Notes: generated by a model from the letters alone, not told the origin. Numbered from the stretch's first letter, positions 1 through 9,038 are shown. The stretch: DNA of 64,000 nt from Bifidobacterium pseudolongum subsp. globosum (GCF_004155535.1 NZ_RYUH01000010.1:1-64000); one strand, 5' to 3'. A program made the numbers and translations.

Positions 1-3
1 GGG

Positions 4-69
4 AATCATTTCGGACACACGAAATGGCCAGGCGCCATAATGACCGGACACATCATGAACACCCCGACA
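4..69. repeat. Short CGGACAC-type direct repeats, possible IS-end remnant
   Basis: CGGACAC occurs at 12-18 and again at 45-51, 33 bp apart, each preceded by an AT-rich stretch (ATCATTT and ATAATGAC); a weaker CCCGACAC follows at 62-69. Repeated short motifs at an edge resemble the multiple terminal repeats of IS21-type elements, and they lie beside a gene that seems to lose its 3' end. No transposase is visible; an open plus frame from position 1 to about 102 is too short to assign. Speculative. Confidence 0.25.
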
Positions 70-88
70 CGCCAATCGGCAGAAGGCT

Positions 89-697
89 TCAGCTCAGATT
101 AGAGACACATCTTTTGGCGTATAACCCGAGGAATGCGGCCACACGGTGATTGACACTCACCAGGTCTCCACGGGAGGCAGCTTTATGGATCTGCGCGTCG
201 TATGCCGGCAGTGCGCCGTGGAGCAAGGGCATGTTGGCGTGGATGATCGCGTCGCGCAGCGCGTCCGGGTATGGCACGTCGAAGCGCCGTTGGAGGGCCT
301 CGAGGCGGCTGTGGCGGTCGAACACCACCTTGCAAGTGCGTAGGTTGTGCCACATGCACGTTGTATAGCCCAGTGAGGCCTCGTGCCCTTCGACCACGCG
401 GCGCACGTCGGCCGCGAACCCATCCAGGTCGCGGTGCAGCAGGTCCAGATCCACACCGTCGCGGAACGTGCAGTTGTCTTCGTACTCCCAGTAGTGGTTG
501 CCGATCTCCATGACCGTGCAATAGCGGGCGAGCAATGTCCTGCGCACCTCTTCGTCAATCGGTGCGGTGCAGTAGAGATACACGTCGTAGTCGGAACGGG
601 CGTCGTGTAGGCCCGATGCCCGTGATCCGCCGAGTGCGATCGCCTCGACTTGTGGCAGTTCCTGAAGCTGGGCGAACAGTTGGTGTGCGAGGTCCAT
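89..697 (-). CDS. Nucleotidyltransferase-domain protein, probably 3'-truncated
   Basis: The 202-residue product has the fold signature of the DNA polymerase beta-type nucleotidyltransferases: GGSRASG at residues 23-29, then DYD at 36-38 and a further acidic pair near 83-85, which would bind the metals. The substrate is unknown. I chose the ATG at 697 because AAAGGAG lies just upstream and the alignable part starts there; an upstream in-frame start gives 224 residues. As I recall, relatives run to about 260 residues with a C-terminal helical part after a motif like NHRV-x-x-FL-ASYFD. Here the sequence departs right after NHRVAAFL (near position 127) and ends 12 residues later, so the gene looks cut at its 3' end. 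It may be inactive. Confidence 0.7.
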   Translation of the reverse strand: MDLAHQLFAQLQELPQVEAIALGGSRASGLHDARSDYDVYLYCTAPIDEEVRRTLLARYCTVMEIGNHYWEYEDNCTFRDGVDLDLLHRDLDGFAADVRRVVEGHEASLGYTTCMWHNLRTCKVVFDRHSRLEALQRRFDVPYPDALRDAIIHANMPLLHGALPAYDAQIHKAASRGDLVSVNHRVAAFLGLYAKRCVSNLS

Positions 698-912
698 GAT
701 GGCTCCTTTGCGTTGTGGCAGATGCAGGTTGCGCCTCCATGCGCGTACCGCAAGCTCCAACATATCAATACTTTCCGAAAGAAAGAAAATGAGGCCACAA
801 AGTGGACAATCAATCTTGCGTATGATGGCCGAAGAACAATCATGCGATATGGCGTGCGCCGGCAGTGTCGTCGTCCTGCCACGCGTGCGGCCTATGTAGG
901 AAAGAGGTGCGT

Positions 913-1290
913 ATGAGTGCCAATGGCATCGACAGGAAGGCGCTTGAGCAGCTCCACGCCGAATCCATGGAAGAACAGGTCTCCTATTACCGGCGCCCGT
1001 TCATGGTGCTGTGGGCAGCGGTGCAGGAAGCATCGGTGGAACTCGAAGAGGACTACGGCATGTCGGCCGAAGTCGCGCAGGTATGGGTCGCCGAACAGCT
1101 GCGGCAAGTGGCCGATTCGCTCGTCGACCGCCTCGCGGAGAAAGCCGTTGCGCACGGGGTCAGCAAATCCAACGTGGCGCGCGCCGCAGGAGCCGACCCC
1201 ACAAACGCACTGCGCCGCTTCCCGCGCCTCACCAGTGACGTGCCACGCGAACGGCTCCTCATCGACGATGTACTGGACGCCTTGGAATAG
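913..1290 (+). CDS. Small protein with C-terminal helix-turn-helix-like segment
   Basis: This is a 125-residue cytoplasmic protein that I do not recognise as a named family. It is mostly helical and acidic. Residues 82-106 (around GVSKSNVARAAG) look like a helix-turn-helix, with an SKSNVAR recognition-helix-like stretch, so DNA binding is possible. The start at 913 is chosen because a purine-rich AGGAAAGAGG lies upstream; a longer frame from 865 has no such site. It stands alone, with the truncated nucleotidyltransferase diverging on its left and a secreted M23-like gene following on its right. Function is not inferred beyond possible regulation. Confidence 0.6.
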   Translation: MSANGIDRKALEQLHAESMEEQVSYYRRPFMVLWAAVQEASVELEEDYGMSAEVAQVWVAEQLRQVADSLVDRLAEKAVAHGVSKSNVARAAGADPTNALRRFPRLTSDVPRERLLIDDVLDALE

Positions 1291-1418
1291 CACGCACACC
1301 GAATCCGACACGCCGATGCCGGACCGTCCGACCACATTGCCCCTCCCGCATTGGCACACGGATGCGTGACGGTGCATACTGTGCCCATCCACGGCATCGG
1401 CACAGAAAGGACGAGACC

Positions 1419-2012
1419 ATGACACCGAAATCAAGAGAAGAGCACATCGCGCGCATCCGCAGAAGGCGGAGGCTGATCCGCGCGGGAATCGCGCACCGCG
1501 AAGGAATGATGCGCCGTGCCGCAGCATTCGCGCTCTGCAGTGCGCTGATGGCGGCCTGTCCGTGGGGGAAGGCCGCCATCAGCGCACAGGCGGGCGAATC
1601 GTGTACAGCCGGCATGGTGATGCCGGTGCAAGGCAGTGAGATTATCGCACGGTTCGACGGGCCGTACCAAGCGTGGATGGCCGGGCACCGCGGCATCGAC
1701 ATCCGCGCACAGAAAGGGGATGAGCTCGTCGCGCCCGCCACCGGCATCATCAGCCACGCAGGCACCGTCGCCGGCAAATCGACGGTGAGCATCCGCGTAC
1801 GGTCATTCACACTCACATTCGAACCGGCGCAGACTGCACTGCCAGTCGGCACGCCGGTACTGCGCGGCAAACCGTTCGCCAAAGTCGCCGGCGGCAGCGA
1901 CCACTGCGACGATGCATGCGTGCATTGGGGCATCAAGCTGGGCAAAGGAGCCTATGAAGACCCCGAGCGATGGCTCACCCCACAATCGATCCGGCTTGTA
2001 CCCGTGGCGTAA
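1419..2012 (+). CDS. M23 (LytM)-like secreted or membrane-anchored protein
   Basis: The 197-residue product begins with a very basic N-terminus (RIRRRRR near residue 13) and a hydrophobic stretch at about 33-55, read as a signal peptide or anchor. Residues 65-180 form an M23/LytM-like beta domain: the first zinc motif is intact (H90-R-G-I-D94), and the second reads C-V-H169-W-G instead of the usual H-x-H. M23 enzymes cut peptidoglycan cross-bridges; with one ligand changed this member could be a non-catalytic binder, although the CxHWG form does occur in actinobacterial relatives. The ATG at 1419 follows AGAAAGGA. The gene converges on the lipoprotein gene, with only three bases between the stop codons. 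Confidence 0.75.
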   Translation: MTPKSREEHIARIRRRRRLIRAGIAHREGMMRRAAAFALCSALMAACPWGKAAISAQAGESCTAGMVMPVQGSEIIARFDGPYQAWMAGHRGIDIRAQKGDELVAPATGIISHAGTVAGKSTVSIRVRSFTLTFEPAQTALPVGTPVLRGKPFAKVAGGSDHCDDACVHWGIKLGKGAYEDPERWLTPQSIRLVPVA

Positions 2013-2015
2013 GGA

Positions 2016-3530
2016 TCACAGTCCGGCTTCGGCGAGCGTGATGTACCCCGGGTCGATGAGCTCGGTCTTCATATTACCCGCGCTCACCGAGAGCAACGGC
2101 AGGCTCATCGTCGGCACGTTCTGGCCATAGAGGTCCTGCACACTGACGAAGTCCAGACCGTCAAGGGAATCACCTTGGGCGAAGGCCGCACAGATCCGCG
2201 CAAGGTCGGCGGCGCTCGCGACGCGGTCGACGAGGCCGGTCGCCCATTGCTTGCCGTTCACGATGTTGGGCATGGCGCTGATATACGCGCCGAAGCCGGT
2301 GACGATGGGCCAGCGGTTCTGCGCCTTCTGGTTCTCCTGACGCACCTCTTCGGGCGTGCTGAGCGAGGGGGCGCGCTTGGGGTCGGGCACGCGGTTTTTC
2401 TGCAGGTCCTGCCTGCCCGCGATGTTGCCGACGATGTCGCCGATGGTGATCGACGGGTTGACGTCGGCGGCGGACCCGGTGTACTTGAGTGCGGTGAGGC
2501 CCTTGACCACGCCGTTGGCCACATAATCGTTCATCGCGATCACGCCGTCGATGCGCACGTGCCCTTGGCCATTGGCCGGCCGGCCCAGCCGTTGCCGGAA
2601 CTCCGTCTCGATGCTGTCGGCATCGGTGGCCTTGATGGTCACGTCACGCCAATCCTGCACCGTCGTGGATGCGGTCGTCCTCATCGACGGGCTGAGCACC
2701 ACGCCCGAGCGGAAATACGGCCCAATGACCTCCCATACCCCACTGAACGCCTCGCGTGCGAATGCCTCGTCGAGCTGCGGATAGTCGGAGTCCGCGTCAT
2801 AAGGCAGCAGGATCTCGATGTACTTGGGGTTGTACCGGCTTGCGCTGTCCAACTGCAGTTTGCTGACGAGTTGGCGCGCCTGCAGGCGCCCTATCTCGCG
2901 GGCCGAGCACAGGCTCACAAAGGCGTCCGGGGTGAACCCTGGCAGGGGGGTGGCAATCACCACAACGTGCATGCCCGCCTTCTTCGCCAATCCGAGCGCG
3001 CGTGTCATGCGGCTGAGGGATTCATCCAACGATTCATCAGTGGCGTTTTCTTCGCTGAGTGATTGTGTGACGTAGTCGCCGTAGCGTTTCACCGTGTCGG
3101 TCATCGGTGCGGCCGGGGCGACAACGAGCGTCGTGGACTGCGCTTCGGGGTCGGCGCTTGAGCCGTCCGTGGAGCCGTCGAGCGCATCGACGACATAATC
3201 CTGAATGCGGTGGCTTTGCCGTTCCAAGTCGGAATCGGCGTGGGTCTGCACATGGTCCGCCTCGAACCCGCGGTCCTCAAGCGAATCCTTGGTGGCGTCG
3301 GCGAAGTCATGCCAGGAATTGAGCGGCACATCCTGCGAGACGGTGAATCCGTCGTTCGGCAGGAACAGCGCCACCGACCCCGTGAGCCTTGTCTCTCCGG
3401 CCACGGTTGTGGTGCTCGTGGGGGCGGGGCTGGCTCCCGACCCGCAGGCGGCGAGCGGCAACGCCATGCATAGGCATGCCGTTGCCGCCAAGAGTCGTCG
3501 TGCCGTTGAGCTGCTGTGGATACCCACCAT
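2016..3530 (-). CDS. Solute-binding lipoprotein (periplasmic-binding-protein fold), orphan
   Basis: The 504-residue product starts with a lipoprotein signal peptide: RR at 11-12, a hydrophobic core and the lipobox LAAC with Cys29, followed by a Ser/Thr/Pro-rich linker. The rest resembles sugar-type substrate-binding proteins (Peripla_BP_4): a repeated alternation of strand and helix, with AMNDYVANGV near residue 330 matching the usual DxxAxGA-like hinge region of the second lobe. It should sit on the outer face of the membrane and bind a small molecule, perhaps a sugar. No permease or ATPase gene flanks it, so the transporter partner is elsewhere or it acts as a sensor. It is transcribed away from icd, behind that gene's terminator hairpin. 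Confidence 0.75.
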   Translation of the reverse strand: MVGIHSSSTARRLLAATACLCMALPLAACGSGASPAPTSTTTVAGETRLTGSVALFLPNDGFTVSQDVPLNSWHDFADATKDSLEDRGFEADHVQTHADSDLERQSHRIQDYVVDALDGSTDGSSADPEAQSTTLVVAPAAPMTDTVKRYGDYVTQSLSEENATDESLDESLSRMTRALGLAKKAGMHVVVIATPLPGFTPDAFVSLCSAREIGRLQARQLVSKLQLDSASRYNPKYIEILLPYDADSDYPQLDEAFAREAFSGVWEVIGPYFRSGVVLSPSMRTTASTTVQDWRDVTIKATDADSIETEFRQRLGRPANGQGHVRIDGVIAMNDYVANGVVKGLTALKYTGSAADVNPSITIGDIVGNIAGRQDLQKNRVPDPKRAPSLSTPEEVRQENQKAQNRWPIVTGFGAYISAMPNIVNGKQWATGLVDRVASAADLARICAAFAQGDSLDGLDFVSVQDLYGQNVPTMSLPLLSVSAGNMKTELIDPGYITLAEAGL

Positions 3531-3590
3531 ACAACCGCCTTGTCAAGTCGAACGTGTGCATGTGCACCGCCGATTGTACCCGACATATGG

Positions 3591-3629
3591 CATAGGGCCC
3601 GCCTCCCCTCATGGTCGGCGGGCCCTATG
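3591..3629 (-). terminator. Hairpin between icd and lipoprotein gene
   Basis: A perfect 13-bp stem (CATAGGGCCCGCC with its complement) encloses a 13-nt loop directly 3' of icd. There is no clear U-tract, so it may act as an intrinsic terminator of the imperfect actinobacterial type. Confidence 0.65.
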
Positions 3630-3642
3630 GGTCGGGATTGCG

Positions 3643-4863
3643 TCAGCGTTCCTGCAGCGCGCGGCGCAGGTTCGTGTCGAGCGCGTCCATGAATCCCTCC
3701 GTATCGAGCCACTCGTGGTCGGGGTCGATGAGCATCGCGAGGTCCTTGGTCATCTGGCCGCCTTCCACGGTCGAGATGATGGTCTGCTCAAGGGTTTCGG
3801 CGAAGTCGGCCACCGCTGGGGTGCCGTCGAGCTTCGCACGGTGCTTGAGGCCGCCGGTCCACGCGTAGATCGAGGCGATCGGGTTCGTCGAGGTCTTTTC
3901 GCCCTTCTGCCAACGGCGATAATGGCGCGTCACCGTGCCGTGTGCGGCCTCGGCCTCGACCGTCTGGCCGTCCGGCGTCATCAGCACAGAGGTCATCAGG
4001 CCGAGCGATCCGAAGCCTTGGGCCACGGTGTCGGACTGCACATCGCCGTCGTAGTTCTTGCATGCCCACACATAACCGCCGTGCCACTTGAGCGAGCTGG
4101 CCACCATGTCGTCGATCAGGCGGTGCTCGTACGTCAGGCCCTCCTGCTCGAAACGCGTCCTGTATTCGGTGTCGAACACCTCGGCGAAGATGTCCTTGAA
4201 CTCGCCGTCGTATGCCTTGAGGATCGTGTTCTTCGTGGACAGGTACACGGGGTAGCCGCGCATGAGGCCGTAGTTGAAGCATGCGCGCGCGAATCCGCGG
4301 ATCGACTCATCGAGGTTGTACTGCACTTGTGCCACGCCGCTGCCGGGGTAGTCGAACACGAGGTGCTCGATCGGCGCCGAGCCATCCTCGGGCGTGAACG
4401 TGACGGTGAGCGAACCGGGGCCAGGCACCTTGAAATCGGTCGCCTTGTACTGGTCGCCGAAGGCGTGGCGGGCCACCACGATCGGCTTGGTCCATCCCGG
4501 CACCAGGCGTGGGATGTTCGAGATCACGATCGGTTCGCGGAAGATCGTGCCGCCCAGGATGTTGCGGATGGTGCCGTTGGGGGATTTCCACATCTTCTTG
4601 AGGCCGAACTCCTCGACGCGCGCTTCGTCCGGGGTGATCGTGGCGCATTTGACGCCCACATGCTCGCGCTTGATGGCCTCAGCCGCGTCGATCGTCACTT
4701 GGTCGTCGGTGGCGTCGCGGTTTTCGATGCCCAGATCGTAATAGTCAAGATTCACGTCCAGATACGGCAGGATCAGTCGGTCCTTGATGTCTTTCCAGAT
4801 GACGCGGGTCATCTCGTCGCCGTCGAGTTCGACGATGGTTCCTTCGACCTTGATTTTGGCCAT
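3643..4863 (-). CDS. icd: Isocitrate dehydrogenase (NADP+), dimeric type
   Basis: It converts isocitrate to 2-oxoglutarate and CO2 with NADP+ reduction in the cytosol, supplying 2-oxoglutarate for glutamate synthesis. The 406-residue length and sequence ([20 protein letters not shown] start, [13 protein letters not shown] for isocitrate binding, [10 protein letters not shown] for the metal/substrate aspartates, [11 protein letters not shown] for NADP) match the eukaryote-like homodimeric subfamily II and not the E. coli type. The ATG at 4863 is preceded by GGAGGAAAG; a longer frame to 4923 adds 20 unconserved residues. The gene is monocistronic, diverging from guaB3 across 147 bp. As I understand it, bifidobacteria have an incomplete citric acid cycle, so the role is probably biosynthetic. 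Confidence 0.96.
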   Translation of the reverse strand: MAKIKVEGTIVELDGDEMTRVIWKDIKDRLILPYLDVNLDYYDLGIENRDATDDQVTIDAAEAIKREHVGVKCATITPDEARVEEFGLKKMWKSPNGTIRNILGGTIFREPIVISNIPRLVPGWTKPIVVARHAFGDQYKATDFKVPGPGSLTVTFTPEDGSAPIEHLVFDYPGSGVAQVQYNLDESIRGFARACFNYGLMRGYPVYLSTKNTILKAYDGEFKDIFAEVFDTEYRTRFEQEGLTYEHRLIDDMVASSLKWHGGYVWACKNYDGDVQSDTVAQGFGSLGLMTSVLMTPDGQTVEAEAAHGTVTRHYRRWQKGEKTSTNPIASIYAWTGGLKHRAKLDGTPAVADFAETLEQTIISTVEGGQMTKDLAMLIDPDHEWLDTEGFMDALDTNLRRALQER

Positions 4864-5010
4864 GGGCTGCTTTCCTCCATGAGTGCTGATGCGTCCAACA
4901 GATTCCCCATATGCATAACGCATCCATGTTTCCGGTCGTGCACAATGTCCAAAAACACGTGGTGCACCGTGGCCCGCGCCGTGTCACGGCGGGGCATTAG
5001 CCTTGGAGCC

Positions 5011-6132
5011 ATGTCTCAGGAAATTGAAATCGGCCTCGGAAAAAAAGGCCGCATCGCATACGGGCTCGACGACATCTCGATTGTGCCGTCGCGCCGTACG
5101 CGCGACCCACAGGATGTGTCGACCGCGTGGCAGGTGGACGCCTACGAATTCGACATCCCGGTGATCGGAGCGCCGATGGATTCGGTCACCAGCCCGAGCA
5201 CGGCGATTGCGATGGGCAAGCTCGGCACGCTCGGCGTGCTCGACCTTGAGGGCTTGTGGACCCGTTACGACGACCCCGAGCCGATCCTGACCAAAATCGC
5301 CGAACTGCCGATCGACGAGGCCACCGCGTACATGCAGCAGGCATATGCCGAGCCGATCAAACCGGAGCTCATCGCAGCGCGCCTGCACGAGATCCGCGAC
5401 GCCGGCGTCACCGTCGCCGGCTCGCTTTCGCCGCAGCGCACCCAGCAGTACTATTCGACCGTGCTCAACGCGGGCGTGGATTTGTTCGTGATCCGCGGCA
5501 CGTCCGTCTCCGCCGAACACGTCTCCACCGACCATGAGCCGCTCAATCTGAAGAAGTTCATCTACGACCTCGACGTGCCCGTCATCGTCGGCGGCGCCGC
5601 CAACTACACCGCCGCGCTGCACCTCATGCGCGCCGGTGCGGCGGGTGTGCTCGTGGGCTTCGGCGGAGCGGCCGTCTCCGCCAATCGCAACACGATCGGC
5701 GTGCACGTGCCGCTCGCTACCGCCATCTCCGACGTGGCCGAAGCGCGCCGTGATTACATGGACGAATCCGGGGGTCGCTACGTGCAGGTCATCGCCGACG
5801 GCGGCATGGGCGATTCCGGCAGTTTCGTGACTGCGTTGGCCATGGGCGCCGACGCCGCGATGCTCGGCGCCCCGCTCGCCCGCGCCACAGAGGCGCCAGG
5901 GCACGGCACCCACTGGGGCGCCGAAGCGCGCCACGCAAGCCTGCCGCGCGGCATGCGCACGAACGTGGGCACCGTCGGCACACTCGAGGAAATCCTCTAT
6001 GGACCGAGCCATCTGGCCGACGGCAAGACGAATTTCATCGGTGCGCTGCGCCGCGCCATGGCGTCGACGGGATATGTCGACGTGAAGAACTTCCAGCGTT
6101 GTGATGTGGTGGTGACGCCGACCGGACAGTGA
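5011..6132 (+). CDS. guaB3: GuaB3-family IMP dehydrogenase-related protein
   Basis: The 373-residue TIM-barrel protein belongs to the actinobacterial GuaB3 group, shorter than IMP dehydrogenase because it has no CBS pair. The phosphate-binding parts are visible (VIGAPMDSVTSP near residue 50, ADGGM and the MLGAPLA strand later). The loop that carries the catalytic cysteine in IMP dehydrogenase and GMP reductase reads VGFGGAAVSANRNTIG here, and the only Cys in the whole protein is near the C-terminus (QRCD). The classical thioimidate chemistry is therefore not expected. The role in purine metabolism remains unproven. The ATG at 5011 follows TTGGAG. It ends at a strong hairpin and appears to be a single-gene unit. 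Confidence 0.85.
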   Translation: MSQEIEIGLGKKGRIAYGLDDISIVPSRRTRDPQDVSTAWQVDAYEFDIPVIGAPMDSVTSPSTAIAMGKLGTLGVLDLEGLWTRYDDPEPILTKIAELPIDEATAYMQQAYAEPIKPELIAARLHEIRDAGVTVAGSLSPQRTQQYYSTVLNAGVDLFVIRGTSVSAEHVSTDHEPLNLKKFIYDLDVPVIVGGAANYTAALHLMRAGAAGVLVGFGGAAVSANRNTIGVHVPLATAISDVAEARRDYMDESGGRYVQVIADGGMGDSGSFVTALAMGADAAMLGAPLARATEAPGHGTHWGAEARHASLPRGMRTNVGTVGTLEEILYGPSHLADGKTNFIGALRRAMASTGYVDVKNFQRCDVVVTPTGQ

Positions 6133-6156
6133 CCGGGTCTTCCTGCGCATTGGACC

Positions 6157-6194
6157 GTGTGGGCCGCCGTCCCCTATGGGATGGCGGCCCACAC
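6157..6194 (+). terminator. Hairpin after guaB3
   Basis: GTGTGGGCCGCC pairs perfectly with GGCGGCCCACAC (12 bp) around a 14-nt loop, 24 bases after the guaB3 stop codon. No U-tract follows. Confidence 0.7.
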
Positions 6195-6230
6195 GCGTAT
6201 ATGCGGCGGGGACGAACCGGGGCGTGTAGC

Positions 6231-6345
6231 AGGTATATATATCGAAATTGTGAAACATTGGATATTCATACTATACATTTTCTTTAATAAACAATATGTG
6301 TAGAAAATAGGAATAATTTGTAAAGCTTATTGTATTCCTCCTATT
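6231..6345 (+). promoter_or_regulatory. AT-rich leader and promoter region before the Rv3235-like gene
   Basis: The gene-free stretch 6133-6441 contains the guaB3 hairpin and then about 115 bases that are far more AT-rich than the rest of the window. TTGTGA at 6248-6253 and TATACA at 6272-6277, 18 bp apart, are a plausible promoter. AGGAATA at 6309-6315 and TATTCCT at 6333-6339 form a small inverted repeat between the promoter and the gene. Nothing else is recognisable there. Confidence 0.45.
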
Positions 6346-6441
6346 GGCGCAGTCTGTGGTTGCAATAATTGGGCACGGTTGGGCGTAATGCGACCCGACC
6401 GGTCCAAGGCGATATGCCACCACAAACAGCAAAGGAGGATA

Positions 6442-6954
6442 ATGACCGAACAGAAGATAGAGGAACTCGAACCGGTCACCCCGTTCATGATGCGAAGGCC
6501 GGAGACGCTGCCGTCGTTCGACGGCGTGATTCCACTGCAATCGTCTTCGGAGCCCGCGCGCTACCGTGTTGTATCGTGTCTGTCGCGTACATTCAACGCG
6601 GAACAAGTCCACGAACTCGTCATGCACGTGTGCCGTGTGACCTGCGTGGCCGTCGAGATCCTGCGCAGGCGCCAGCCGAGCCGAATCCTCGCGAAATTCG
6701 CGGAGCCGGAATGCATCGAACGGCTCGAATACATGCGTTCGCTGCTTTCCGACTACATGGAGGAACTCGCAGTGCTGCACAAGCGGCACATCTACCCGCC
6801 AGTTGAGTTCGTCTGGCTCAACGGGGTATTGACGAGCGAATGCAAGCTCGACATCTCGTTGGGCATGCGCGTCGGCGCGCAGACCCATGTGGGAGGCTTG
6901 GTGTTCGAGCGCAAACGGGGCCGTTGGATCTGCATGATGGTGGATATCGGCTGA
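6442..6954 (+). CDS. Rv3235-family (DUF6459-like) protein
   Basis: The 170-residue product is tentatively placed in the actinobacterial Rv3235 family: a disordered, Pro-rich N-terminus, a central helical part (about 55-120) and a C-terminal beta segment ending in a basic-aromatic pattern (ERKRGRWICMMVDIG). As I recall, in many actinobacteria such genes lie near secA, but that neighbour is not here. The molecular role is unknown. The ATG at 6442 is fixed by AAAGGAGG four to five bases upstream. It lies just ahead of the acyl-CoA ligase gene with a 37-bp gap that holds a separate promoter-like box, so the two may not be a strict operon. Confidence 0.6.
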   Translation: MTEQKIEELEPVTPFMMRRPETLPSFDGVIPLQSSSEPARYRVVSCLSRTFNAEQVHELVMHVCRVTCVAVEILRRRQPSRILAKFAEPECIERLEYMRSLLSDYMEELAVLHKRHIYPPVEFVWLNGVLTSECKLDISLGMRVGAQTHVGGLVFERKRGRWICMMVDIG

Positions 6955-6978
6955 CGGCGAGCGTACGGGCGTGTGGGT

Positions 6979-6984
6979 TATAGT
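6979..6984 (+). promoter_or_regulatory. -10 box TATAGT placed 7 nt before the fadD-like ATG
   Basis: TATAGT is followed by GGAATGC and then ATG at 6992. Transcription would begin at or next to the A of the start codon, which suggests a leaderless mRNA; no Shine-Dalgarno sequence is seen. Confidence 0.45.
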
Positions 6985-6991
6985 GGAATGC

Positions 6992-9034
6992 ATGCTCAGG
7001 GAATATGGACTCGACAACATCTATGTCACCACTCAGAATGACACCGTCTATGCATTGCTTTCGGACCGCGCGTTGGCGGATCCGGACGATCTGATAGCGC
7101 AGTGGAAGGATGAGCGCACACGGCAATGGAACGACGTGTACGCCGGTGAGATGTTGGCGCAGGTGCGCAGCGTGGCCAAAGGACTCATGGCGCTTGGCGC
7201 GAAGCAGGGGAGCACCGTGGTGATTTACTCCGCCACATGCTATGAATGGGGCGTGCTCGACTTCGCCTGTGCGGCCATCGGCGCGGTCTCCGTGCCGATC
7301 TATGAGACCGATTCCATGAAACAGGCTTCCTCGATCGTGCATGAGGTGCACCCCTCGATCGCCTTCGGCGGCGATGAGGCGCACACCCAGACGCTCGAGG
7401 CGATCGCCGAGGTTGAAGACGTGCTCGCGCACGTCTTCAACCTGAACAACGGCGCGCTTGAGGCGTTGATCAATCTGGGTGAGGCCGTCGGTGACGATGC
7501 ACTCGATGAGGCGATCGCGCGCGTGCGCGCCGACGACCTGCTCACCATCGTCTACACATCCGGTTCCACTGGGGCCCCCAAGGGTGCCATGCTCTCCAAC
7601 CGCAACTTCACGCACATCGTCAAGAACGGCTACGAAGTGCTTCCCGAGATGCTCTATGAGCCAAGCCGCCTGCTGCTGTTCCTGCCCCTCGCGCATTGCT
7701 TCGCGCGCTACATCCAATACACGGCCATCGGCGGCCACGGCGTCGTGGGCTATGTGCCCGGCGCCAAGCACCTGCTCGCCGATCTGCGCGGGTTCAAACC
7801 CACCTATCTGCTCGGCGTGCCGCGCGTGTTCGAAAAGGTGTTCAACGCGGCCTCGCAGAAAGCCGGCGCCGGATTGCGCGGGCGCATCTTCGCGAATGCG
7901 GTCAAGCATTTCGAGGACTGGTCCAAGATGGAAAGCGAGCACAAGCACCCATCACTGGCCATGCGCATGAAGCATTCGTTCTACATGAGCACGGTCGCCA
8001 CATCGTTCCGCTCCGCGCTCGGGCCGAACCTGCGTTACCTCGCGTGCGGCGGCGCTCCGATCAACACCGACCTCGTGCACTTCTTCAACGGCATGGACGA
8101 CATCACGTTCATCCAAGGCTACGGCATGACCGAAACGGCCGCGCCGATGATGGTGAATTGGCAGAAGGCCAACCGCCCCGGCTCCGTGGGGCGCCCCGGC
8201 CCGGGTATGGCGGTGCGCACCGCCGAAGACGGGGAGATTGAAGTCAAGGGCCCCAACGTGTTCCTGGGGTACTACAAGAACCGCGAGAAGACCGACGAGG
8301 TGCTCGAGCCGAGCGGCTGGCTGCACACCGGCGACCTCGGGTACATCGACGACGATGGGTTCCTCTATATCACCGGGCGCAAGAAAGACATCATCATCAC
8401 CGCCGGCGGCAAGAACGTCTCGCCGGCGCCGATGGAGAACGCGATCAACGAATGCCCGATCGTGGCGCACACGGTCGTGGTCGGCGACAACAAGCCATTC
8501 ATCGGCGCGCTGGTCACGCTCGACCCGGAGATGATCGGCAGCTGGCTCGCCGAGCGCGGGCTGGACCCCCACATGCCCCTTGAGGACGTGTCGCACAGTG
8601 ACGCCGTGCATGCGTACATCCAGCAATACGTGGACCAGGCCAACGCCAATGTGTCGCGCGCGGAATCGGTGCGCAAGTTCATCGTGCTGCCGCAGGACTT
8701 CAGCGTCGAGGAAGGCACGATGACCGCCAGCATGAAAGTGGTCCGGCCGAAAGTGCTCGCCGCATACGCCGAGGTCATCGAGGGTGAGCTGTACGCTCCT
8801 GTCCCGTCGAACCGTCCTGTGCCCGTGAGCATGCAGATCCTGGAAAGCACCACGGAGACCGTCAAGCGGGCGGGTGAATCGATGCGCCACGCCTCTGAGA
8901 ACGTCTCGCCGCGCGTGCGCCAGGCGATCGACACCGTGCAGGAGCGTCTCGGCGAATGGCAGCAGGACCATGCCGAGACCGCGGAAGACGCATCGGCGGC
9001 CAAGGAGCCGCCAAACCAAGAAGAGGAGAGGTAA
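6992..9034 (+). CDS. Long-chain fatty acid-CoA ligase (FadD/AMP-binding family)
   Basis: This 680-residue adenylate-forming enzyme would activate fatty acids to acyl-CoA through an acyl-AMP. The ANL motifs are all visible: [11 protein letters not shown] (about residues 186-196) for ATP phosphate binding, YGMTET near 377, [12 protein letters not shown] near 445 and the C-terminal hinge [14 protein letters not shown] near 463. Closest relatives as I recall are the FadD15-type ligases of actinobacteria. Residues past about 600 form an extra charged helical tail ([13 protein letters not shown] onwards) that is not part of the catalytic core. The start at 6992 lies directly after a TATAGT box. It is followed after only four bases by def, whose ribosome-binding site overlaps its 3' end. 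Confidence 0.9.
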   Translation: MLREYGLDNIYVTTQNDTVYALLSDRALADPDDLIAQWKDERTRQWNDVYAGEMLAQVRSVAKGLMALGAKQGSTVVIYSATCYEWGVLDFACAAIGAVSVPIYETDSMKQASSIVHEVHPSIAFGGDEAHTQTLEAIAEVEDVLAHVFNLNNGALEALINLGEAVGDDALDEAIARVRADDLLTIVYTSGSTGAPKGAMLSNRNFTHIVKNGYEVLPEMLYEPSRLLLFLPLAHCFARYIQYTAIGGHGVVGYVPGAKHLLADLRGFKPTYLLGVPRVFEKVFNAASQKAGAGLRGRIFANAVKHFEDWSKMESEHKHPSLAMRMKHSFYMSTVATSFRSALGPNLRYLACGGAPINTDLVHFFNGMDDITFIQGYGMTETAAPMMVNWQKANRPGSVGRPGPGMAVRTAEDGEIEVKGPNVFLGYYKNREKTDEVLEPSGWLHTGDLGYIDDDGFLYITGRKKDIIITAGGKNVSPAPMENAINECPIVAHTVVVGDNKPFIGALVTLDPEMIGSWLAERGLDPHMPLEDVSHSDAVHAYIQQYVDQANANVSRAESVRKFIVLPQDFSVEEGTMTASMKVVRPKVLAAYAEVIEGELYAPVPSNRPVPVSMQILESTTETVKRAGESMRHASENVSPRVRQAIDTVQERLGEWQQDHAETAEDASAAKEPPNQEEER

Positions 9035-9038
9035 TACC

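Noticed and set aside
1..102. Open plus-strand frame at the left edge
   Set aside because: Too short (about 33 codons visible) and not similar to any transposase I can recall; kept only as a hint with the repeats.
3205..5010. Long plus-strand open frame ahead of guaB3
   Set aside because: It is antisense to the lipoprotein and icd genes, whose products are recognisable; the real gene starts at ATG 5011 with a ribosome site.
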